Below are positions 35,988 through 44,013 of a stretch of DNA of 64,000 nt, piece after piece. Where the stretch lies: contig NZ_NSKH01000018.1 in assembly GCF_003144095.1 (NCBI RefSeq), positions 1,056,743-1,120,742 of the forward strand, given 5' to 3'. The position numbers were made by a program, and so were the translations under genes. Source of the stretch: Streptomyces sp. ICBB 8177. GTDB taxonomy: Bacteria; Actinomycetota; Actinomycetes; Streptomycetales; Streptomycetaceae. The first letter of the stretch is position 1; the number at the start of each line of letters is the position of its first letter. The notes below the pieces were generated by a model. It was not told the origin of the DNA, ran no database searches, and saw only the letters and a program-made list of their open reading frames with translations.

Positions 35988-36419
35988 TCAGCCCAGCATC
36001 TGCCGCAGCAGGTCGCGCAGCGTCGTGCGGTCGTGCTCGGACAGGGCGGCCAGGGGCTCGCGGGCGAAGCCCAGGGAGGCGCGCAGGCGGGTGGCGGTGT
36101 CCTTGCCGGTGTCGGTGGCGGCGGCGAGCTTGACGCGGCGGTCGGCCGGATCGGGGCGCCGCTCCACCAGGCCGCGCGCCTCCAGGCGGTCCACGATGCC
36201 GGTGACGTTGGACGGCTCGCACTTGAGCTGCTCGGCGATCCGCCGCATCGGCATCGGCTCGCGGGACAGCAGCCCGAGCACGCGCGCCTGGGCGCCGGTG
36301 AGCTGGTGCCGGGCCGCCGCCGTGTCGTACTCCTCGTAGTAGCGCGCCACGACGGTGCCGATCAGTTCGACGACCTCCAGCGTGAGGGGGTCCATGGGGG
36401 CGGGGGCCGGTGCGGTCAT
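35988..36419 (-). CDS. MarR family transcriptional regulator
   Basis: 143 residues with the MarR winged helix (LTGAQARVLGLLSREPMPMRRIAEQLKCEPSNVTGIVDRLEARGLVERRPDPADRRVKL). A TAGACT six bases before ATG suggests a leaderless mRNA. It is divergent from the oxidoreductase gene, whose promoter region carries repeats that may be its operator. One Cys (LKCEPS) in the recognition helix could be a redox sensor, which is inference. Confidence 0.9.
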   Translation of the reverse strand: MTAPAPAPMDPLTLEVVELIGTVVARYYEEYDTAAARHQLTGAQARVLGLLSREPMPMRRIAEQLKCEPSNVTGIVDRLEARGLVERRPDPADRRVKLAAATDTGKDTATRLRASLGFAREPLAALSEHDRTTLRDLLRQMLG

Positions 36420-36440
36420 GGGGTCAGTCTACCCACTTGC

Positions 36441-36496
36441 TTGACATCATGAAATATCCAGGTGCATGGTTAGTTCAGTTAGTGAAGTACCTGGTG
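36441..36496. promoter_or_regulatory. divergent promoter/operator between marR and oxidoreductase
   Basis: This AT-rich block contains TTGACA (36441-36446), two GTTAGT copies with a 9-base period (36469-36474 and 36478-36483), and outer CCAGGT / ACCTGG arms (36458-36463 and 36488-36493) that form an inverted repeat. It is a good candidate for the MarR binding site for both genes. No clear -10 could be placed. Confidence 0.55.
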
Positions 36497-36545
36497 GTAC
36501 CCGGAACTGCCTGCAAGTGCCGAAGAAGCAAGGAGATGCCCCCCG

Positions 36546-37586
36546 ATGTCCGCGTCCGCACCCGCACACCCCCAGCTCCCCGCCACCGGCCGCGAATGGC
36601 ACCTGGTCGCCCGCCCCGACGGCTGGCCCGTCCCCGGTGACTTCGCGCTGCGCGAGGCCGAGGTGCCCGCCCCCGGCCCCGGCCAGATCGCGGTGCGCAA
36701 CCTCTTCATGTCGGTCGACCCATACATGCGCGGCCGGATGAACGACGTCAAGTCCTACGTGCCGCCCTTCCGGCTGGACGCCCCCATGGACGGCGGGGCG
36801 GTCGGCGTGGTCGTCGCCTCCGAGGCCGAGGGCGTCGCGGTCGGCGACCACGTGCTGCACGGGCTCGGCTGGCGCGAGTACGCGGTGCTCGACGCCCGGC
36901 ACGCCACCGCCGTCGACCCGGACGTCGCGCCGCTGTCGGCCTACCTCGGCGTGCTGGGCATGCCCGGCCTGACCGCGTACGCCGGTCTGCTGCGGGTCGG
37001 CGCCTTCCAGGAGGGCGACGCGGTCTTCGTCTCCGGCGCGGCCGGAGCGGTCGGCAGCCAGGTCGGCCAGATCGCGAAGCTCAAGGGCGCCTCCCGGGTC
37101 ATCGGCTCGGCCGGCTCCGACGAGAAGGTCAAGGTGCTCGTCGAGGAGTACGGCTTCGACGCCGCGTTCAACTACAAGAACGGCCCCGTGCGCGACCAGC
37201 TCAGGCAGGCCGCCCCGGACGGCATCGACGTCTACTTCGACAACGTCGGCGGCGAGCACCTGGAAGCGGCGATCAGTTCCCTGAAGGTGCACGGGCGCGC
37301 CGCGATCTGCGGCATGATCGCGCAGTACAACGCCACAGAGCCGCCCGCCGCCCCGCGCAACCTCGCCATGGTCATCGGCAAGCGGCTGCGCCTGGAGGGC
37401 CTGCTCGTCGGGGACCACGCCGACCTCAAGGACCAGTTCGTCGACGAGGTCGGCGGCTGGCTGCGGGACGGCAGCCTGCGCTACCGGGAGACCGTGGTCG
37501 ACGGCATCGACCACGCCGTGGACGCCTTCCTCGGCCTGCTGCGCGGCGAGAACACCGGCAAGATGGTCGTCCGCCTCGACGCCTGA
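36546..37586 (+). CDS. NADP-dependent oxidoreductase (zinc-free MDR; prostaglandin/leukotriene-reductase-like)
   Basis: 346 residues. Medium-chain dehydrogenase/reductase fold without zinc ligands. The FMSVDPYMRGRMND segment and VFVSGAAGAVGSQVGQIAKLKGAS nucleotide motif, then YFDNVGGEHLEAAIS, are those of NADPH-dependent double-bond reductases such as PTGR and plant reductases that act on 2-alkenals. The gene is controlled by the divergent MarR, which makes detoxification of reactive carbonyls or xenobiotics likely. The actual substrate is not known. Confidence 0.9.
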   Translation: MSASAPAHPQLPATGREWHLVARPDGWPVPGDFALREAEVPAPGPGQIAVRNLFMSVDPYMRGRMNDVKSYVPPFRLDAPMDGGAVGVVVASEAEGVAVGDHVLHGLGWREYAVLDARHATAVDPDVAPLSAYLGVLGMPGLTAYAGLLRVGAFQEGDAVFVSGAAGAVGSQVGQIAKLKGASRVIGSAGSDEKVKVLVEEYGFDAAFNYKNGPVRDQLRQAAPDGIDVYFDNVGGEHLEAAISSLKVHGRAAICGMIAQYNATEPPAAPRNLAMVIGKRLRLEGLLVGDHADLKDQFVDEVGGWLRDGSLRYRETVVDGIDHAVDAFLGLLRGENTGKMVVRLDA

Positions 37587-37621
37587 GACCGGCGCCGTCC
37601 GCGATCGGCACCGGGGGTGTG

Positions 37622-37652
37622 TTGCGTCCGCCCGCCCCCGCTCGCTTACGCT
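37622..37652 (+). promoter_or_regulatory. probable ohr promoter
   Basis: TTGCGT (37622-37627) and TACGCT (37647-37652), 19 bases apart, precede the Ohr gene. Spacing is one base longer than ideal, so this is a moderate match. Confidence 0.4.
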
Positions 37653-37712
37653 TCATCCGACCGCCGCGACCGTGGGCGCGAGTCGCGACGCATCTCAGGA
37701 GGATCATCCCGT

Positions 37713-38141
37713 ATGTCCATCCAGTCCGTAGACGTCCTGTACACCGCCGTGGCCACCGCGGAGAACGGCCGTGACGGCCGCGTCGCCAGCGATGACGGCA
37801 AGCTCGACGTGGTCGTCAACCCGCCCAAGGAGATGGGCGGCAGCGGCGCGGGGACCAACCCCGAGCAGCTGTTCGCCGCCGGCTACAGCGCCTGCTTCCA
37901 GGGCGCGCTGGGCGTCGTCGCCCGGCAGGAGAAGGCCGACATCTCCGGCTCGACGGTGACCGCGAAGGTCGGCATCGGCAAGACCGAGGCGGGCGGCTTC
38001 GGCCTCACCGTCGAGATCTCCGCGTCCATCCCGAACGTGGACGCCGCCACCGCCCAGGCCCTGGTGGAGAAGGCGCACCAGGTCTGCCCGTACTCCAACG
38101 CCACCCGTGGCAACATCGAGGTGAAGCTCTCCGTGGCCTGA
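37713..38141 (+). CDS. ohr: organic hydroperoxide resistance protein Ohr (OsmC/Ohr family)
   Basis: 142 residues. It reduces organic hydroperoxides with a pair of cysteines: Cys61 in GYSACFQGAL is the peroxidatic residue and Cys125 in HQVCPYSNATRGN the resolving one. The family wording NPEQLFAAGYSACF is clear. ATG 37713 is preceded by AGGAGG (37697-37702). No OhrR-type MarR is adjacent downstream; the MarR at 35988 is two genes away and divergent from the other oxidoreductase, so control is not obvious. Confidence 0.94.
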   Translation: MSIQSVDVLYTAVATAENGRDGRVASDDGKLDVVVNPPKEMGGSGAGTNPEQLFAAGYSACFQGALGVVARQEKADISGSTVTAKVGIGKTEAGGFGLTVEISASIPNVDAATAQALVEKAHQVCPYSNATRGNIEVKLSVA

Positions 38142-38225
38142 CGCCTCGTCAGGATCACTCGCTTCGCGACTAACGCCCGTCCCGGACGCCGCTCAACGGC
38201 GCGCTCCGGGGCGGGCGTTCGCGTC

Positions 38226-38870
38226 TCATTCGCCCTTACCCGCGGTCCGCGCGGGGCTCGTCCCGTCCGCGGCGCCCGGGTCCAGCAGCCTGAGGAAGTC
38301 GCGGAAGGCCACCGCCATGTCCACCGACTCCGGGTCCAGCAGCCACTGGAGCTGGAGGCCGTCAAGCACCGCCGCCAGCAGCGGCGCCGCCCGCTCCGGG
38401 GTCAGGCCGCCCGCCAGCCGCTGCCCGTACTCCTCCCGCAGCGCGTTCGCGCCGCCCTCCCGGGCCCGGCGGTAGCGGCGCCGGAAGAAGGCGCGGGCCG
38501 GATGGCGCGCGGTGACGCTGTCGGCGGCGAGCACGGTGTAGGTCCTGACCAGGGCGGGCCGGGTCGCGTGGTACTCGACCAGCGAGGCCAGCATCTCCAG
38601 CGGCCAGCCCGTCCCGCGCAGCGCGGCGGCGGTGAGGTCCCACTGGCCTGACGCGTCCAGCACGGCTGCCAGCAGCGCCTCCTTGGTGGGGAAGTAGTGC
38701 AGCAGCCCCTGCTGCGTCAGGCCGACGCGGTCCGCCACGGCACCCAGGGTCGTGCCGCGGTAGCCGCGCTCGGCAAGCACCGCGAGCGCGGCCTCGACGA
38801 TCTCGGCGCGCCGGTCCTCGGACCGTGCGGTCCGGCCCCCGCGGCGCCCGTCCGGGCTCTTCGCGGTCAC
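38226..38870 (-). CDS. TetR family transcriptional regulator
   Basis: 214 residues. N-terminal helix-turn-helix (RRAEIVEAALAVLAERGYRGTTLGAVADRVGLTQQGLLHYFPTKEALLAAVL) with a helical ligand domain. I chose GTG 38870; a TAGGCT seven bases before it suggests a leaderless mRNA. The upstream frame is open but unsupported. The neighbours (Ohr, phosphatase) give no target. Confidence 0.88.
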   Translation of the reverse strand: MTAKSPDGRRGGRTARSEDRRAEIVEAALAVLAERGYRGTTLGAVADRVGLTQQGLLHYFPTKEALLAAVLDASGQWDLTAAALRGTGWPLEMLASLVEYHATRPALVRTYTVLAADSVTARHPARAFFRRRYRRAREGGANALREEYGQRLAGGLTPERAAPLLAAVLDGLQLQWLLDPESVDMAVAFRDFLRLLDPGAADGTSPARTAGKGE

Positions 38871-39182
38871 GGTCGAGAGCCTAGGGGGTCCCGGGTGGAT
38901 CCGCGCGGCGTCATGGCATCCACCCGGCCCTGGCACAACGTGACGCTCCCTGCGAAAAGGGGCGACGGCCCGCAACCGGCGCCTACCGGCCGTTCTGTCC
39001 GACATCGTTGTCTGACCCCGGCGGCGGTGAAGGGGACTCCGTACCCCAACTCACCTGCACCGAAGCGGATTTGAGCATGGGGGAGGAGGGGGCTACGGTC
39101 CATGGGTAACGGTGGCCGTCCGCCCGCGCGGCGGCGGTCCCGAGCGTGGCGCGAGGACGCCGAGGTATGCCTCGTGTCCGCG
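38871..39182. other. intergenic region holding a possible small RNA
   Basis: About 310 bases with no credible protein gene. It ends in a strong terminator on the plus strand that has no coding gene in front of it (see 39183-39216), so a small untranslated RNA may be made from here. No promoter could be fixed with confidence. Confidence 0.4.
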
Positions 39183-39216
39183 GGGGCGGAGCGTCCTGAC
39201 GCGCTCCGCCCCTTTT
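39183..39216 (+). terminator. strong intrinsic terminator without upstream gene
   Basis: GGGGCGGAGCG (39183-39193) pairs with CGCTCCGCCCC (39202-39212) over 11 bp with an eight-base loop, followed by TTTT. The nearest plus-strand gene upstream ends a kilobase away. Confidence 0.8.
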
Positions 39217-39289
39217 CTCGTGCGCCCCCTTCGGACGGGCTGCGGGCCTGCCCGTGCTGACGCGCGTAGACGACCCGCGTAGACACTCC

Positions 39290-39319
39290 TTGACCTGCCA
39301 CGGTCAACGGCTCTAGGTT
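39290..39319 (+). promoter_or_regulatory. promoter of the secreted phosphatase gene
   Basis: TTGACC (39290-39295) and TAGGTT (39314-39319) are 18 bases apart, a close match to the principal sigma consensus. The start codon is 52 bases after the -10. Confidence 0.75.
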
Positions 39320-39338
39320 CACGTCACCGTCACATCCC
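39317..39338 (+). promoter_or_regulatory. candidate PHO box (PhoP binding site)
   Basis: Two adjoining 11-base units, GTTCACGTCAC (39317-39327) and CGTCACATCCC (39328-39338), match the direct repeat of Streptomyces PHO boxes (GTTCACCnnnn-type). It overlaps the promoter of a secreted phosphatase, which is a sensible PhoP target. Confidence 0.6.
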
Positions 39339-39370
39339 CTCAGGGGCCGCCACCCCGAAGGAGCCTTCCC

Positions 39371-40165
39371 ATGCGCCGACTTCGCCCCCTTCCGACGACC
39401 CGCCGCGGCCGGGCCACCGCCGCCGTCGCGGCCGCCGCGGTCGCCGGGACCGCGCTGTTCGCCACCGGAGCGGCCACCGCCGACAACTCCGTGCCGCGCT
39501 CCGACAAGGAGATCCCGAACCTCACCAAGGTCGAGGACCAGATCGAGGCCTACTACGGCGACACGGTCATCAACGGCGAGCACTACGCGTCGCCCAACTC
39601 CCCGTACGCGCAGCAGGTCGAGGGCGTCGAGGCCAAGGCGAAGGCGTACTTGAGGCAGGCCGTCCGGCACGACCACGGCAAGAAGCCGGCGATCGTCCTG
39701 GACGTGGACGACACCACGCTGCTGACCTACAACTACGAGCTGGAAGTGGGCTTCGCCTACACCACGGCCTCCAGCGACACCTACATCCGCACCAGGACCA
39801 TGCCGGCCGTCTTCGGCATGACGCGGCTGGTCGACTGGGCGGCCCAGCAGGGCGTCACGGTCTTCTACGTCACCGGCCGTCCGGAGGCCCAGCGCGCGCC
39901 GAGCGCCGCCAACCTGGCCGCGGTGGGCTACAAGCCGGCCGCCGACGCGAGCCACTTCTTCCTGAAGAACCCCACGAACCCGCCCGCGTACCTGCCGTGC
40001 GGTGCGACCTGCACGACCGTCCAGTACAAGTCCGGCACCCGCGAGCACATCGAGTCGCTCGGCTACGACATCGTGGCCAACTTCGGCGACCAGTACAGCG
40101 ACCTGTCCGGCGGCTACGCCGACAAGGACTTCAAGCTGCCGAACCCGATGTACTACATCCCCTGA
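39371..40165 (+). CDS. secreted HAD-family acid phosphatase
   Basis: 264 residues. A signal peptide (RRLRPLPTTRRGRATAAVAA then hydrophobic core to about residue 37) precedes the HAD domain. Motif I is IVLDVDDTTLL with Asp111 and Asp113, motif II is in VFYVTGRPEA, and late GDQYSDLSGG gives motif IV. This is the class B/plant-type secreted acid phosphatase group. It probably frees phosphate from organic phosphates outside the cell. A candidate PHO box upstream suggests induction at low phosphate. Confidence 0.9.
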   Translation: MRRLRPLPTTRRGRATAAVAAAAVAGTALFATGAATADNSVPRSDKEIPNLTKVEDQIEAYYGDTVINGEHYASPNSPYAQQVEGVEAKAKAYLRQAVRHDHGKKPAIVLDVDDTTLLTYNYELEVGFAYTTASSDTYIRTRTMPAVFGMTRLVDWAAQQGVTVFYVTGRPEAQRAPSAANLAAVGYKPAADASHFFLKNPTNPPAYLPCGATCTTVQYKSGTREHIESLGYDIVANFGDQYSDLSGGYADKDFKLPNPMYYIP

Positions 40166-40203
40166 ACCGCCCGCGTCCCTGCCGCGCCGGGAGTGACGGC
40201 GTG

Positions 40204-40785
40204 TCACACCCCGGGTGCGGCAGGGGGAGGCGGGGGTGGGCCCGGGCGGTGCGGGGGCTCGGGCGGGGGCGGGCCCGGGGGCGGATGGTGCGGCCCTGGC
40301 GGCTTGGGCGGGGGCTCCGGGAGCGAGTCCACGTCGGGCGCGGCCTGCGGCCACACCAGCAGCACCGGGCACGGCGCGTGGTCCACCACGAACCGCGTCG
40401 CGGGGCCGAGGCTGTGCGGGCCCAGCCGCTCGCGGTCGCCGTCGCGTGCGCACACCAGCAGGTCGGCGCCCTCAGCAGCGCGCACGATCTCCCGCTCGAC
40501 CCGGCCGCTCAGCTCCCGCCGCCGCGCGGGCCTGCCCAGCCGCCGTGCCGCCGCGTCCAGCAGCTCACCGGCGGCGGTCGCCGACAGCTCCTCCAGCCGC
40601 GCCCCCGGGTCGCGCCCGGCCCGTCCGCGTCCCAGCAGTCCGCCGAACACCGCGTGCGCGGCCTGCGCGGGAGCGGGGTCGGTGACGTGCGCGAGCGTCA
40701 ACTCCTCGTCGTCGCGGGCCCGTTCGCGGGCGGCGTCGACGCAGGCCGGCCAGGTGCCCTCGGCGATCCAGATCACGATCCCCAC
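40204..40785 (-). CDS. universal stress protein family protein with Pro-rich tail
   Basis: 193 residues. The N-terminus (GIVIWIAEGTWPACVDAARERA) and later DLLVCARDGDRERLGPHSLGPATRFVVDHAPCPVLLVW match the second half of USP domains (the usual G-2X-G-9X-G-S/T). The last 40 residues are almost only Pro, Gly and His. GTG start. It lies six bases downstream of the transporter gene on the same strand, so both are probably one operon. Confidence 0.78.
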   Translation of the reverse strand: MGIVIWIAEGTWPACVDAARERARDDEELTLAHVTDPAPAQAAHAVFGGLLGRGRAGRDPGARLEELSATAAGELLDAAARRLGRPARRRELSGRVEREIVRAAEGADLLVCARDGDRERLGPHSLGPATRFVVDHAPCPVLLVWPQAAPDVDSLPEPPPKPPGPHHPPPGPPPPEPPHRPGPPPPPPAAPGV

Positions 40786-40791
40786 GGCGGC

Positions 40792-42048
40792 TCACCCTCC
40801 GATCGTCGTCAGCGACACCCACAGTGCCACGCTCGCGGCGATCAGCGTGGCAGGCACGGTCAGCAGTCCCAGCAGGGTGAAGGAGCCCAGCGCCGGACGC
40901 TCGTCGTGCTCGTGCAGCACCCGCCGCCACAGCAATGTCGCCAGCGAGCCCACGTACGTCAGGTTGGGCCCGAGGTTGACCCCGAGCAGGACGGCGAGCA
41001 CCGGGGCCGCGCCGCCCGGCGAGACGATCGGCAGCAGGGCCAGCAGCGCGGGCAGGTTGTTGATCAGGTTGGCCAGCACCGCCGCGACCGCCGCGACGCC
41101 CAGCAGCGCGGGCAGCGAGGTGCCACCGGGCAGCACGTCGCGCAGCCCGTCGGCGAGCCCGTTGTCCACCACCGCCTTGACCACCACGCCGAGGGCCAGC
41201 ACGAACAGGCAGAACGGCAGCCCGGCCGACTTCACCACCTCGACCGGCGTGGTCCGCCCCCGCCTCAGCGCCCGCACGGCCAGCACCAGCGCACCGGCGA
41301 ACGCCGCCCACGCCGGATTCACCCCGGCGAACGAGGTCACCACGAACCCGGCCAGCGTGCAGCCCAGCACGGCGAGGGTGAAGACCGGCGGCGCGACGCG
41401 TTCCGCCTGGTGCCCGCCGCCCGCCCCGGCCGCGAGGTCGGCCCGGAAGAAGCGCCGGAAGACCCCGTACTCCACACCGATGGCCGCGAGCCACGGCAGT
41501 GCCATCAGCCCGGCGAAGCGGGCGAACGACAGCCCGCTCGCGGAGAACGCCAGCAGGTTCGTCAGGTTGGACACCGGCAGCAGCAGCGAGGCGGAGTTCG
41601 CCAGATGGGTGCAGGCGTACACGTGCGGCCGGGCCCTGGCCCCCGCCGTGGCCGCCGTGGCGAACACCACCGGCGTGAGCAGCACCACGGTGGCGTCCAG
41701 ACTGAGCACGGCGGTGACCAGGGACGCGACGACGAAGACCCCGGCCAGCAGCCGCCCCGGGCGCTCGCCGCACACCCGTGCCACCAGATCGCCCGCCGCG
41801 CCGAACAGCCCGTCGTCGTCGCAGAGCTGGGCCAGCACCAGCACCGCGGCCAGGAACCCGACGACCGGCAGCAGGCCGCGCAACTGCGTCCAGGCGTCGT
41901 GCCACGGCACCGCTCCGACCGCCACCAGCACCACCGCGGCGGGCACCGCGGCCACCGCCTCGGGCAGCCCGCGCGGCCGCACCACGGCGAACGCCAGCAC
42001 CACCAGCAGCAGGGCGACGGAGAGCACCTCGGCACCCGCGCCGTTCAC
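40792..42048 (-). CDS. ArsB/NhaD-type (SLC13/IT superfamily) membrane transporter
   Basis: 418 residues with about 11 hydrophobic segments. The paired signatures VLSLDATVVLLTPVVFATA and SASLLLPVSNLTNLLAFSAS are those of the ArsB/SLC13-like ion transporters; the first resembles arsenite and sodium/proton antiporters. It probably exports an anion or exchanges Na+/H+, but there is no ars gene around and the substrate stays open. It is followed closely by the USP gene. Confidence 0.82.
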   Translation of the reverse strand: MNGAGAEVLSVALLLVVLAFAVVRPRGLPEAVAAVPAAVVLVAVGAVPWHDAWTQLRGLLPVVGFLAAVLVLAQLCDDDGLFGAAGDLVARVCGERPGRLLAGVFVVASLVTAVLSLDATVVLLTPVVFATAATAGARARPHVYACTHLANSASLLLPVSNLTNLLAFSASGLSFARFAGLMALPWLAAIGVEYGVFRRFFRADLAAGAGGGHQAERVAPPVFTLAVLGCTLAGFVVTSFAGVNPAWAAFAGALVLAVRALRRGRTTPVEVVKSAGLPFCLFVLALGVVVKAVVDNGLADGLRDVLPGGTSLPALLGVAAVAAVLANLINNLPALLALLPIVSPGGAAPVLAVLLGVNLGPNLTYVGSLATLLWRRVLHEHDERPALGSFTLLGLLTVPATLIAASVALWVSLTTIGG

Positions 42049-42081
42049 CAGGAGCCTCCCGGGGTTCGCGTCGTCGTCACA

Positions 42082-42160
42082 GACCGGACCGTCACCACGG
42101 ACCGGACGGTCATCACAGGCCGGACCGTCACCACGGGCCGGACAGGGGTCGGACGGCCAT
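42082..42160. repeat. imperfect 18/19-base tandem repeat
   Basis: Three close copies of GACCGGACCGTCACCACG-like units (42082-42099, 42100-42118, 42119-42136) followed by a degenerate fourth. It lies in the gap between the ArsB-like gene and the SGNH lipoprotein gene. Confidence 0.65.
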
Positions 42161-42276
42161 CGTCACACGCGGGCGCCACCGCGCCGCGCCCGCCCTCGCG
42201 TGTCCGCCGTCAGGGCCCACGGGAAGGCCTGTTTCCGGGCCCCCGGGCCGCGCGTCAGCCCGGTGGCGCGCGGTGC

Positions 42277-43179
42277 TCACTTACGGGTGACACCCGCGTA
42301 GGCGATCCTGGCCAGCTCCCCCTGCCCCTCGGTGCTCGGGTGGAACCAGTCCCACGGGCTCAACTCGGCCGTGGTGAACGGCTCGTCGTGCACCGCGCCG
42401 CCGTCGTAGCGGCACAGCGGGTACTGGCCGCAGACCTGCTGAAGCACCTGGTCGTACGCCGCCACCCGGGCGCGCACGGCCTCGCGGCGGGTGGTGTCGG
42501 CGGCCGTGGTGCCCGTGGGGTCGGCCAGCATCGACGGGCAGATGCCCAGGTTCCACACGGAACGGCCGAGCACGCTGGAGCGGCCCACCGACCACAGCCG
42601 GTACAGGTCCGGCACGCTCGCCACGTACACCTCGGTGTGCGGCGAGCCGGTGCGCAGTGCCCGCAGCGCGTCGGCGAACCGGGCCCTGAAGTCGGCCACC
42701 GGGGTCATCGCCGCCACCGAGTCCGCGCACGCGTCGTTGGCGCCGATCAGTATGGTCGCCAGCCCCGGGCGCTTCGCGGCGGCCTCGCGTGCCTGGTCGA
42801 CGAGGGTGTCGACGCGGGCGCCGCTGACCGCGAAGTTCCAGGTGTGGCCGGCCGGCGAGGCGAGCAGCCGGGTGGCGAGGCTGTCGACACCGGAGCGGTC
42901 GCCGGTGGCCCAGGAGGCGTCCGGGCAGTCCGACAGCAGCGAACAGGCGTCGAAGCCGCGGGTGATGGAGTCGCCGAGCGCGGCGACGGAGGAGGGCCGT
43001 GGGTTCCACGCCGGCCCGCTCGGTGAGGGTGACCCGCTCGCCGCCGGACGCCCGGAAGGCCCGCATCCGGCCACCACCAGCAGCGCGGCGCACACCGCGG
43101 CGACGAGCCCGGCCCGCCGTCGCCGGACGGCCCGCGCCGGGTGACGGCGCTCGCGGCGGGGCCGCGGTGTCTCGCGCAT
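42277..43179 (-). CDS. SGNH/GDSL hydrolase lipoprotein
   Basis: 300 residues. A signal peptide with lipobox LVVAGC (Cys39) makes it a surface lipoprotein. The SGNH motifs are: Ser71 in ALGDSITRG (block I), GANDACADS (block III) and DWFHPS with the His (block V). It is an esterase or lipase of unknown substrate. ATG 43179 is in the sequence CATATG. Divergent from DUF3145. Confidence 0.9.
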   Translation of the reverse strand: MRETPRPRRERRHPARAVRRRRAGLVAAVCAALLVVAGCGPSGRPAASGSPSPSGPAWNPRPSSVAALGDSITRGFDACSLLSDCPDASWATGDRSGVDSLATRLLASPAGHTWNFAVSGARVDTLVDQAREAAAKRPGLATILIGANDACADSVAAMTPVADFRARFADALRALRTGSPHTEVYVASVPDLYRLWSVGRSSVLGRSVWNLGICPSMLADPTGTTAADTTRREAVRARVAAYDQVLQQVCGQYPLCRYDGGAVHDEPFTTAELSPWDWFHPSTEGQGELARIAYAGVTRK

Positions 43180-43465
43180 ATGCGCCCCCTCATCGGATGA
43201 CCGGGTGATATCTGCGTCAGCCCGACGGTACGTCACTCCTCCAGGGGCGCCGCACGGTAGCTTTTCCTCGACAGCCACGTCACGGTCACACCGATTGGTT
43301 CAACTCGGTGGCACAGTGGGTGATCGACATAAGTTTGAATACGAGCGATCAGTTCTTGTCCCGTTTGGTAAGAATGGTGCAGAATGTCGGGCATTGTCCC
43401 GAGATGACCGGACCGGGCACGAGGCCGCTGGGGAAGGCGAACCTCGTCCCACACTGGAGGTCCCG

Positions 43466-43960
43466 GTGACGACACGTGGAGTTCTTTACGTGCACTCCGC
43501 ACCCCGCGCGCTGTGCCCGCACGTCGAGTGGGCGGTCGCGGGAGTGCTGGGTGCGCGGGTCAGCCTCGACTGGATCCGCCAGCCCGCCTCGCCGGGCACC
43601 TGGCGGGCCGAGTTGTCCTGGCACGGCGACTCCGGCACGGCGTCCAAGCTGGCGTCCGCGCTGCGCGGCTGGCATCTGCTGCGCTTCGAGGTGACCGCCG
43701 AGCCCAGCGCCAACGCCGAGGGCGAGCGCTACAGCAGCACACCGGAGCTCGGCATCTTCCACGCCGTCACCGGGCTGCACGGCGACATCCTCATCCCGGA
43801 GGACCGGCTGCGCGCCGCGCTGGCCAGGGCACGCCGCGGCGAGGCCGACCTGGAGGCGGAGGTCGCCAAGCTGCTGGGCAAGCCGTGGGACGACGAGCTG
43901 GAGCCGTTCCGGTACGCGGGCGAGGGCGCGCCGGTGCGCTGGCTGCACCAGGTGGTGTGA
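43466..43960 (+). CDS. DUF3145 family protein
   Basis: 164 residues. Conserved actinobacterial protein (TTRGVLYVHSAPRALCPHVEWAVAGVLG...LDWIRQPASPGTWRAELSW). GTG 43466 has GGAGG five bases upstream. It is found next to the fab genes in many actinomycetes; the function is unknown, but its constant position suggests a link to fatty acid synthesis. Confidence 0.9.
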   Translation: MTTRGVLYVHSAPRALCPHVEWAVAGVLGARVSLDWIRQPASPGTWRAELSWHGDSGTASKLASALRGWHLLRFEVTAEPSANAEGERYSSTPELGIFHAVTGLHGDILIPEDRLRAALARARRGEADLEAEVAKLLGKPWDDELEPFRYAGEGAPVRWLHQVV

Positions 43961-44013
43961 GCACCAGGCTGTGTCGTTGACCCGGCTCGGGCGCCGGGGC
44001 ATAGCGTGATCGC

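Noticed and set aside
39997-43026. 1009-codon plus-strand frame
   Set aside because: Overlaps the phosphatase in another frame and is antisense to USP, the transporter and the lipoprotein.
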